Positions 27,001 through 39,000 of a stretch of 64,000 bases of DNA are shown piece after piece. The notes under the pieces are model-generated. The model saw nothing but the letters and a program-made list of their open reading frames with translations. It ran no database searches and was not told the DNA's origin. The first letter of the stretch is position 1. The number at the start of each line of letters is the position of its first letter. Source of the stretch: Aselliscus stoliczkanus. Taxonomy: Eukaryota; Chordata; Mammalia; Chiroptera; Hipposideridae. Made by a program: the position numbers and the translations under genes. The stretch covers positions 113,028,687 to 113,092,686 of the forward strand of contig CM066732.1 of assembly GCA_033961575.1 (NCBI GenBank), given 5' to 3'.

Positions 27001-30000
27001 AGCGATGATTTCGATGAATTCCTCGATGCTGGCATTGAGATGGCGGGCCAAGCGCAGGTGGGTGTGGAGGTGGCTGTCTGGAGTGACTGTCACTTCTCTA
27101 CTCTGATGAACTGTCCACCCTTGAGGCCAATTAGGCAAACAGGAGCAGAGAACCTGTCCTCGGGCCGCCCTGTTGCGTTCTCCTTGCCACTTAGGAAGCC
27201 CCGTGAGCTCCCAGGAATGGCGTTCCCAATGATGGTATCAACCTATGTGTGGGGAGCACTTCTTGGAGATGAAGGATAACTTTTCCCATGATCCTCCAGC
27301 AGACTCCATCATTTCCCTTGCATTTTTTTGGAGGGAGAGTAGGAAGAGGAGAGAAAATGTTTAGCCAAGATTAAGGCAGCTCTGTGTGCTGTATTTCAAA
27401 TGGGGTATAATATAACCAAAACATCATGTTTTTAGGCTTAGCGGCCCATCTAAAGGGACCCTATTAAATAGAATGTCAATTAAAAATTACCTCCTTCAGA
27501 CGAACAGGTAAACCCCTTGTTTAGAATAAGGGAGCCTGACCAGCCTGGTGTCAGCTTACAGAGTTGTTTTTTCCTGAGCTCCTGTGAATTCCCCCAGGAC
27601 CTACCTGGGCTGTTTCTTATTCTGTTATCTACAAAGGCTTGTTTCTCAATGGCAAGCCAGGTGAGAAATGTGTCCTCTCCTGAGTCAGGAACTCTGGGAT
27701 GCAGTCAGCTTGGAATATGGAGACAGTGCTGGTCATTTGTGCCAGGCTGAGATGTGCGGGCTCCTTGACAACTCCAGCATTGTTGAGCAGATTGCTGGGA
27801 CTGTCGCCTGGACTGTGCGCTGTGCGCGCGTGCTCCCCACCCCCTCTCTCCCTCCCTCACCCTCCTTTTAGTGCCTCCACTTGTGAGATAGCACAGCTCT
27901 TGGCTGACCCACTTGGGGATGGATTTCTGTCCTGTTTCATGACTCTTGGTCTGGGTATCTGTTTGGGGAAGGGTGGACACTGGTCAGTGTCCCAGCGAAT
28001 TAGGTGTCTGCAGGCTAATTGGGCTTAATGCAGCCTCTACAGATAACTTGCTTCCATGGCAGGATGCTGCTCCTAGTGCTCTGAATGCTTCCTAGGAGAC
28101 ATGGAGCGTCCCTAATTACTCTGGTTCCTTTTGACCTTCCAGACCAAAGAAGACCAGATCCAGGTGATAGGGAACCTCAAGAATATCTCGATGGCATCCA
28201 GCAAGCTCCTGTTAGCTGCCAAGTCTCTCTCTGTAGATCCAGGAGCCCCCAATGCGAAAAACCTCCTAGCTGCAGCTGCAAGGTAAGTAAGAGTGGAACA
28301 AAATGGGCTTTCATGGGTTGATAAATAGTGTCAGTGTTTGAAAGATTCACCTGACATCCTGCTGCTTGTGCTGAGCGAAGAGCTGGTGCTGTCCTTATGG
28401 TGTCAGAGGTGGAGTCAAGAGTGATGGAGACACTGGTGTTTTATTAAACTGGTTCATTTTCATGTGCTTTGCCCACTAAAGATGTCTGTCTCTTCTTATA
28501 GCCTTTTCAGTTGGGCTTGCTTAGACTAATCTGCCCCTCCCCCAATGATTTATAAATATTATGGCCTAAATGTCTGTTTTAAAGTAGTGTTATATCTTTC
28601 AGATTATGAAAGTAATATATGCTTGTTGGAAAAAAAATCAGAAAATCCTGAGGAGTATAAAACAAAATGATACTCAGCTAGCCATTCAGCATTTCTTAAG
28701 CACTTACTATCTGCCTGGCGGCCATGTTAATTAGATGGATTTAAACCTGTTCGATTTGTCACATGCAGAACGGTTCTGGTTTAGGATAAATGGGGTGCAG
28801 TGGGCGTAAATTGTTCTTGGAAATGTATTAAAACATGAATCTGAGTTTTGAATGATGTCACTGTTCTTCTTTCCTGCTGTTTTCACCCAAGGAAGTGGGT
28901 AATATAATACGATTTCTGCTCCAGGGCTACTGTGGCAATTTAGTTCAATAACTCGTGACTGAATGCTGGTAATGTGGAGAAACTGTAGTGACAGCCCAGG
29001 AAAATCTTCTATTAACAATCTCACATTCATTTTCTTGACCCGAATGGATAGGGCATTTTATGTTTTTATGGTGGTATAGGCATATTTTTTTAACATTACT
29101 TGATATCCCTTTATATGTAGAAAAGCTGACAGCTGTGAGAGATTAAATGTAGGGCAGTTAGGATACAAAGCATATTTGGAAACTTTTCAAATGTGCAGGT
29201 TAGTAATTTATAAAAAGCATAGTTTAAAATCTACAAATTTTTTTTAAACTTTGTTTTGTTTGTTTACTCATTTGTTCTTTCGTTTCTGTCTCCCTGAGAG
29301 CTCAATGGTTGTTTTTATTCCAGTCCAGGGGTTGATACTTGACTAACTAGGTCATTCAAACCATCTTAACTTTCCCATCTGCAAAATGGGCATGTGTGCT
29401 ACAGCATTCCAAAGCTCATCTCAGCTCTCGATACATAAGATACCATGGTACTCATGATTAAAACCTGTCTCTGGTCCCCTCTTGGCTTGTAGTGTTATTT
29501 TTTGGAGGGTGGATTAGATAAATGAGGGCAATTCCTCTGAAAACCCTTGGGTTTCTTCATCGATTCCCAAATATATACTTTAGCTTCAAACATTAACCAG
29601 AGCCACTAGGAGACTGGAAAAATATCCTCACATTTCCCCACTTCCATCTTACGCTTTGTTCTGTGATTGTTCCAGTAAGCAAGTGCCCCCGCCCCGGGTG
29701 CGGTGGCCTGGGGGAGGGCAAGGACATGTGTGGTGTTGAGAACCTGTTTCTGATAGAAACCCTCTCTTGGTTGCTCTTTTTTTCCTACAAAGAGCCTTGG
29801 GATAAAGCAACCGACTTTTCCAAGTTTCTGAACTCAGATGTTTTTCGTTACCTTCAATTTTTTGCATAATTTCAGAATTATAATTTCTAACTTAGAATGT
29901 GTTGTTCCCTCTCTTAAATTGTGGGAAGAAGGAGAGAGTATGAATTGGCCTTTTGAAAGCCATTTAAGGAAGGAAACACTGACCTGGAAGCAATGTTGCT

Positions 30001-33000
30001 GGTGGTATGGCTCGGAGGGTATCTAAAGCCCCCCTGGTGGTGACATTTAAGAAAGGACCTGGAGACTTAGGTGAAATGCCTTTCTTTGCCTCTGTCCTTG
30101 GCTTTCAGCAGTTGACAGTAGTTCCTAGCCTGATGTTTCATAGCCAAGTAAACACTTAAAAATCATCACGTGAAATGATTTTTTTCGGGATGGAACTGTT
30201 GCAAGAAGATGCTGGCACATTCCTCCTGGCTTCTTGGCACACGTTGGCAAGCAAGCTCTACTCCCTGAGGTGGTTTCCCAACAAAGCTCTCGGTAGTTCC
30301 GGCGCGTCAGGCAGCCTCCTCTTGAGAGGCAAAGCTCTCCCCAGTTGGGGTGCATTTCTTCTTTTGTTATTTCATTTGTTCCTTACACATATTTTCATCA
30401 CGTGCCAGACATAGGATAAGGCCAATGCTGGGTGCTGGGTGCACACTATGAGTAAGACAGAGATGCACTGGTGGAGTTTGGGCAGGCGGCACACACAGGG
30501 CATAAGACATCTGGGCCTCTCAACAGTGCTGCACATGAGAGTCCGGGAGTTGAGCAGCAGGGACCTGATGGCTGTTGACCTCATCTTCAGTCCCACAGCC
30601 CTCACTGCTCTGCCTTCATATGGATGTCCCCAAAGGCCCCAGGGATGCCACTGTGGCGACCCAGGCCTGGATGAACTCGGCCCTGCCTTGCTCCTGTGTC
30701 AGCAGACTTGAGCTCCTTGATCTTGGTGGGCTCCATGATCCTTCCTGCTTTGGGAAAAGAGGTGTGCTCCTGAAAAAGCAGTAGATAGGGCATCTTTTTC
30801 CTCTGCTCTTCACTCTGCCTCTGAGCCCAGGTACCTTTGAGGAGCCCGGTCCCTTGGTACCTGATGCCTAGCAGGGAGAAAGTCATTTTCTGTTGAGTAT
30901 CTGGCTTGTTCATCTTCCTGTGGAACAGGTGGGCTCTGGCTCTTTTCTGATGAATTGGGTGGAGCTGGAGACCCTTTGTCAACCACTCATCAGCATTTTC
31001 CCTGCCCAGGGGCTGCTCTGAGGCTCCCAGGACTTAGTCAAGGAAATGATAAACCAGTCTGCAGTTGCAAGAAAGAGGGCATATCCTTCCTCAGAGCACT
31101 TTCCTGGAGCCACTGCTCATACCGCAGTCACCCTGGGCAGGACTCCTGAGTCAAAAAGACTTCCCACATAGAGCTGTCAGCATTGGACCCATCCCAGGCT
31201 ATGTTTTCTTTTTCTTTTTTCTCTTTTTCATTTTATTGGGGAACAGCCATGGTTACACATTGCTTTCATGCTACAGTGGTGTAGTTGACACTTAGGGTGG
31301 GAGCAGCTCACAGAGGCCCATGCAGGGATCATACCAGCAACCTTGCTGTTATCAGCACCATATTCTAACCAACTGAGCTAACTGGTCACCTCCAGGCTGT
31401 GTTTTCTTTAAGCTGCTTTCTGGCCCCCTGGGAATGCTCCCTAGGACCCTGCAGGTGGCTTCTCTCCCCTGTCTACCATCTGGTTTAAGGTTCCTGTTGA
31501 GCTGTCTTCTATCTCCAGAGACTGTGAAAAAGGATGACCCAGCAAGCAGCACTTTAAGCTATAAAATAGAAATATGTAAACTGGTCCTTCTGTCTATTGG
31601 CCTCTTCTAGAATGTTCTCCCCTTTATCCAAATCAGGATCTCACTCAGGCATGACTCCAGTCCATATTGAGTGCCTCTTTCCATGCAGAACCTATGCCCA
31701 TGGCCAAGGCCTTAATTTATTTCCTTCCATGCATCCTGTGAGTTCCACCTGTAGGTTCAGGACCCATCGCATCCTCTCTGGTCTCATACCCCCATCACTG
31801 CTTCATGTGGCTCACCTTTATGTCTTGTCTGTTGATTGTCTTGCTTCTCCAACTGGACTGCAAGTACCTTGCTATCCTGGAGAGACTTAAATAGTATTAC
31901 AGTAAAACTTGGATCACGCGTAACTTGGTTTGCAAGGGTTTCGCAAGACAAGCAAACATTTCTAATACATTTTAACGTGCTAAATGAGTGAAGTCTTGCA
32001 ATACGAGTAGTTTGTTTCTGGAACGACTTATGCTCGCAAACCAAGGTATTACTGTACTTATAATACCCAATCCTGTGCATAGCAGGGCCCAGGAAATACC
32101 ACAGGTGGATTTCAGTCTGCTGTTTACTCCCTCCCTAAGCATCTCCTCCCTTGAGGAAGGGAAATGTCTGATATCGCTTTGTCTCCCTCCAAGCTCCACA
32201 TTGGACAATTTGTGCTTAATACATAATCCAAAGTACAAATTGGTTGATTTTCTTTTTTCACCCCGACTCACTTCCATAGCTAGTTAAATTTCCCACCAGA
32301 GTGCCCAAACTTTAGCTCAGTCAATTCAGTATCTCCACACACAAAATGATTTGTAGGTTAGAAAGCCTTTTTCAGCTTCTGAGGTTATAGCCCAACTTTT
32401 TAGATACTGAGACTGGCTAGATATGCTTCGATAAAGAATAAAATCCAAGAAAATGCTCTCTCTAGATGGTGGAGTTATGGTCATTTAACTTTTTTAAGTT
32501 TATAAATTAAACTTCTATAGCTTTGATCATTTTAAAAATTGTGGGAACAAAAATAAATACAATTCAGACCTATTTGGATTGCTATAGAACAGAGGGAGAA
32601 TGCTACTAATTTTGGCCAATTTTTTTTATCATAATGTAAGTTGATTAATTCATAATTTTTAGTATGATTTATGAAAAATTTTTCTTAAATATGAAATCAC
32701 TGTTAATATTTTTCTATAGTTTTACAGTTGTGGGCTCATACTGTTTATACTGTTTTGTAAATTTTATTTTACTTAATTGTATGTCATAAATATTCTTTTA
32801 TGATGTTAAGAATGTGCTATATGTTATGACTTTTAATGGGTGCCCAGAATTCTGTTGTGGGCTATACGTTTATTTAGTCAATCCTTTATCATTGCCTATT
32901 TGGATTGCCTCCAAACCATTGCTCTTGTAAATAACTGTTGTAGTTTGAAACATAAAAATATTATTCTTCACTGTGAAATCTATATAAACATTTGCCTCTG

Positions 33001-36000
33001 GGCCACTTAGTTTATTACTTGGCTAGGTATCCAGACTCTAAAAATGAATTACGGGAAAAAAATGATACTTAAATAATGCTCCTTAGTCACGGACTAATCA
33101 CTATTAGCCAAGTGACTCATTCAGACATGTAAGGCTGTGTTGGCACTTTCTTGGGTTATCTAACTACAAAGTCTTAGTCTGTTGGTTGTTTTCTTTTTAC
33201 CCCAAGTTTTTCTAAAGTGACCACACAGAAAACAGTGTTGGACTCTCTGAGGAGCATGTCCAGTGACTACACATGGATGCCCCCTCCGGCGTGGTGGGAG
33301 CTGGGGCTTGCCCTGCCATCTCAGTGGTTCTTGTTTTGCTTTGCACCATGGAGGACACAGAGCTTCCCAATGACCTTAATCGCCCACTTTTCCCCAAATA
33401 AATGACTAGAGTCAGTGTTGCAAAACGATTTTGGGATTTTTTCTTGAGTTCAAGAATGTTTTTCTTTTTCCCATCACCCCCATAAATTTAAAATTCAAAG
33501 CAGGACCTCCTCATCAAATAATTAAGCCGATTGCCTTGGTGCATTAGCAATATAATTTTCCATCTAATTTGATATTCTGTGGGAAGCTGCAAAGCCATTT
33601 AAACTAATAAAATGAGGCGTCTCTTACATTATTAGGCAGTGTTAATGATTAACAGCCATATGTGCCCATTTTGTTTTCGTTTTAAGTTGTGTGCTAGCTG
33701 CAGTCGTTAGTAACTGTAAATAGAATGCAGGGCCCTGCCAGAAGTGTGGACCAGTTATGACCCTGCAGAAAAGTGTTTGAGTCAGATAGGCATGGATTTA
33801 AGTCTTGTGTCTGCTCGTTACTCATAGCATTCCTATTAGGAATATCTTACCTCTCTGTTTACTTATAAAACGCAAGGGTATTCAACTGTAAGACTTAGTA
33901 TATAAAGCTAGAGTAATCAAAGTGGAGTGGTTAGAAGGGCTGGCAAAAGGTTAGACATATAGGTCAGTGGAATAGAACCAAGTCCGGAAGTAGATCCACA
34001 CAAACATGGCCAGTTGGTTGTCAACTAAGTTGCCAAAGCAATTCTATGGAGAAATGATAGCCCTTTAAACAAATGGTGCTGAAATAGTTGGACTTCTAAT
34101 TCTTGAAAAAAAAAAATACCTGGGCTGCCTTTTAAGTCCTAAGAAGAATAGAAACACATGTAAATTCATCTGAGGGTCTCTAATTAATTCCTATTAATAG
34201 TAACAAAGAAAAGAACTAGTTTGGGGTTTTGTTCTTTTTTACTTTTTCTCTTTTTTTTTTTTGGTCTTATTTTATTGTTGTTGTTATTCTATAAAATATT
34301 TTAAAGAATTTTGGGATAGCTTCTAGGAACCAATCAATCATGTAGAATTTAATGGAAAGTAGGTATTTTAAAATCATAGGCACTGTTCACTATATGTCAC
34401 TGTATCTAAAAATATTCCAAACTATATAAAGGCAATCCAAACTAGCCTTGTTTCAGTAATTTTATTCTTTATGGGCTGCTAATGAAAGATCTTGAAAACA
34501 GTGTTAACACATTTTTTGCGGGAAACGAGTAAACTCGTCATATAGCTCAAATGCCCGCTTACAAAGTGTTAATATGGTCTCTTTGCTCTTTACAACATTG
34601 TTGTGAACTCTTATGAATATTTTAAAAGACAGTCACACTTCCTTAAGAGAACTTTTAATGCCCTTTAAAGGTAAATCAAATGAATAATCAGAAGCCAGGT
34701 AAGGATTCTCATTCCCTCCCCAGGGTGTGGCTTAGTTTGGGTTGTTTAGGGTCTTATAGCAGAGCTCTTCTAGTGAGTGAATTAGTTGTATTTCTAGTGA
34801 ACCTGCAAGGCATTGTTGGGGAAATTGCTGTTGATGTTTAAAAGCAAAACACCTCATTTTCTCTGTTTCTGTCACAGGGCCGTGACAGAGAGCATCAATC
34901 AACTCATCACTCTGTGTACCCAACAAGCACCTGGCCAGAAGGAGTGTGACAATGCCTTGAGGGAGCTCGAGGTGGGTGTGAGGATCTAGAGTGTGTGCCT
35001 GTCTGTCCTTTCCCTCAGGGTCAATTCCGTCTCCTTGGTCCTTGCACTATCTTCTTGGGAGACTGTTGGGGCTAAAGTTCCAACCCAAGGGGGAAGGAAC
35101 TGAAGAAAGAGTAAATTTGGTGGGATTATCATCACCCTTGCTTCCCCCTTTTCCACTAGGATGAGAGTTATTTTGTTAAAGGATTCTTTATTTCAAACTG
35201 GAAGAGACGTATGGATTTGGGTGGAGGCTGAAGATGAGTAATCTCTACCTGAAACATTTGGGAGGATTATTCTGGTTCATTTGGGAGAAGCTGGGATTGA
35301 TGGGCTTTTAGAGTAAAAGTGACTCCCCTGTACATTTTATTTTGTAACACGGAGGGCCCATGTAAGAGGAAACCCAGGAGTGGCACTTATTACGGTATGA
35401 TTGATTTTATCATATCGTAATAAGTCCCTGTGAGGGCCTCAGTGGCCCAGCACGCAGTGTGGGCACTTTTCCATTTATAGTCACACTTATAGTTTATTTG
35501 TCATTTAAAATTTATTTAAGCCCATAGAGTGTATGTGGGTAAACATAAAATCAACGTGCCTGCCTGTATGTAAAGCAGTCCTAACCACTGTAGGTAATAC
35601 TAAAACAGCCAAATGGATAGCTCAGTAGACATGAATTGGTTGTACCCAGTGTAACTTGAGTTTTCTGGATGATTAGCCTGGGCCTGTCATGGTGGGAATA
35701 GCCACCGTGCCAGAAGGGTGGGGACTGATTGCAGCTTCTGAAGGGTTTGATGGAGGTCCAGTCTGAGGATGGCAATAGGCCACTGTACACAGCTGGAAGT
35801 GAGAAGAGGCTTGTTACCATGGGGCTGAAACATTCGGAAAACAATAGCAAGTGTTTCCGGCCTTGGGTGAGTTACTGCCCTATTCTGGTCTGTTCACAGA
35901 TATAAATGATACGTGGGCTGTTGATTTAAATGAGCTCTGTTGGCCTAGGTGCAAATACTCTGTCCCTTAATGGTATCCTTGGTTGCCAAAATTATGACTA

Positions 36001-39000
36001 TTTCAGCATTGCTGTGGCCTCAGCAATTTTAATTATGCACCGCGTGGGAGGAGGTTCTTCAATGAAATGAGCTCCTTCTTCATGCTGCCTCCTTTCCCTC
36101 GGATCTTTGAGTAACTCAGCAGTTTCCACCATTACTTCCCCCCAACACTTTGAGACTCAAATGACCTCGTCTTTCTGGCGGCTGTGCCCCAAAAGCTGCC
36201 ATGCAAATGTACATTCTCACTCAGTGGGGAGGAGGCGGAACGGCTGTATCCCCAGACTTTCCTCCCTCCTAAGTGATCATCGAAGGACATTACAATATGG
36301 AAGCTAGTGATGATTTCAGTGGAGTGGAGGCAAAGCCAGAAGAGGCAAGCCCCATACCCAATTGCTTCATGGGGAAGTAAGCAAGAGTGAACATTTTATA
36401 TACTGTTTAAATTAAAAATGAACCATCCCAGTTTTGGGGACTTACCTTCTGTCATGCCTGCCCATTAAAAGGTGCAAGAGTCAAAAACTGAGGGTTTTGC
36501 TAATCATGAAGAAATGAGTTAGTGAATCCTTGAAATTTAAACTCCTTGACATTATCCAGCAGAGAAACTATACTAATTTACCATGAATATGTGGTCTTGC
36601 ATTAACTCTTAGATTTCTTGAAGAGAAAAATCTCCCCCTTCTGTAGTTACTATACTTCTCCTTCAAAACTGAAAACCAGATTCTCCTGTCTGTCAAGCTA
36701 ACCTGAGACACTGCCTCTCCCCCCCACCCCCAGGGTTTGTTTTTAGCAGGGAATCTGAGCTCATGGATAGTCTGATCTAAATTCCTCTCAAGAATCAGGG
36801 TAAATGAGTGACCGTGACCTGAATCCTGTACACTGAGGGGAAGTTCGTAGTAGGCATTTCATGTTGAATCCCTCTTGTTCTGTAACACCTGCTTGCTTTT
36901 TAAGTTGTGTTCTCCATCTACAGACTGTTAAGGGGATGTTGGACAATCCTAATGAGCCTGTTAGTGACCTCTCTTACTTTGACTGCATTGAGAGTGTCAT
37001 GGAAAACTCCAAGGTAAGCCTGTCTGTGCTCTTAGCATCACTCTTCCGTGTAGGGAAAAATCTAGACTTGCTTTGACTGCCTCAGCCTGTGGCCGCTCTG
37101 TGAGGCTGCACATATCCTAAAGCTTCATTGTGGAGCCCTTTGCTCAGGTGCTTCTCACACTTGACCATCAGAATCACATGGTTAAACACACATTGGTGGG
37201 CCCCGCCCCTGAGTTTCTGACTCACTAGATCTGAGGTGGGACTGAGATTGTGCGTATCTGACAAGTTCCCAGGTCCTGCCTATGTGGTCCAGGAGCCACA
37301 CTTTGAGAACCATGGTTTATACCATATCACAGATGGGTCTTACTGTGAATCAAATCATGTATTTTCTTTACCTGGAACTGAACTGCTGAGGACAGCCCTT
37401 CAGTGATCTTGGCTTATATGAGACCCTCTTCTGTGCTCTTTTTGCCATCTATCCATGGCATGCATTCCCAGAGGAGTGAAAAATTGTGTGAGTGTGTGTG
37501 TGTGGGGAGGGGGGGTGCTTGGGGGATAGGAAGGCCTAAGATAATGATAATGCAATGGATTGTGTCCCCCTGCCTCTCAGTCTTAGCCTTACTCAACAAA
37601 ATCTTATTTCTTAGTATTTAATTTGATATCTGTGGCAATTGGGAAAATATTATAAAAAGGCTTATTAGTGGAGCAATGATCATTTTTTTAAAAGGTTGAG
37701 AAATATTGAGCTATGATAATAATAATATTGATGTTTTTGAGAATGCTTCAAAATCAGGTCCAAATGAAATGCAAGTGAGATCAATGGATATTGAGCAGTT
37801 GCAGCCTGGCTTTGTACTTGGAGCACGAGTGCATGTTTGCATCCATCACTTTACTTTAGCTTTGAGGAGACATCTATATGGGTGATATCACAAGGGCCCA
37901 CTTTGAGCGAAGACTAGAGTTTGCTCTGTCCAGCATACTTTATGGAGTTATGGATTGTCTAAGAGGAAGGATGCATATGTTTTACATATTTAGAGCAAAA
38001 GAGGGGTGCACGGTTAGGGAGAGGAAAATATTGCACTTAAAAATACTCTCTAACTTCTTTGCTTTGCAGTTCCTTAGGTAAACTGGATTGTTTTGTATAG
38101 CTAAACAATTTTAGGGAATTTCTTTTTTTCCCCCCATCCAAGATGATTTACTGCCAGAGAAGAGCTCTGCGTTGGGTTCTAGACCTCGCAATCCCATAGT
38201 CTCTCCAAAGGGTTGTGTTGAACAGCCTTCAGTTCCGTCATCTGTGACCCTGGAAAGTAGAACCTGCCCCGCTAGAGCCTTACGAGGCCCATAGAAGACA
38301 GAACACCAGATAAGAGGCAGGTGTCCTGCCTCTGCCATGGCTTTCTCTGTGACCTTGGGCAGGGTGCTTGACCTCTCTGGGCTGGATTCAAAACACTAAA
38401 ATCCCTTTGAGCTGTTTAAAGACCTCAGAAGAAAGAATACTCATATACCAACAATTTTCAATATAAGGGGAAATGTTTACAGAAGTTAGGAAACACCCTT
38501 ATTAGTGTTCAGATTATCTATCTATTTATATATACTTTTTAAAAACATTTAAATTTTGCTGTCAATAAGTAGTAAATGGATAAAATCAGGAAGAGCTTAT
38601 CTTCTGTTTTCTGAATATGACTTTATCTACAATGCAATGGATGTGTCTAAAGTTTTATTCTGGGAACTAACATTTCTCAATTCAGACCACTCACCCATGG
38701 GATGCCCTGTATTGATTTTACTTTAATGATTTGAGTATATTATCTGTATCTACTTGAGATACAGATAACTTTGAGGTAAAAGGTTTATACTTTCATTATT
38801 TATTTCTCTTTAAGCAACAAAAACTATGTCAGTCTCTTGAAATTTCTCAATGCAAATAAAGGAAAATACTGTAAATTAAGCACTGCAAATACTATAAATT
38901 AAGCGGCCGTGAAGGTTAACATTGGTCATGTAGCCCTTTTACCCCATGGTTTGAAGGCATGCTGGTCAGAGAATATTGCTGGTTGTTTGTTTTGCAGGTT

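Noticed and set aside
26821..27279. 152-aa plus-strand ORF
   Set aside because: Only the middle (26860-27057) is the TLN2 exon; both ends are intron read-through.
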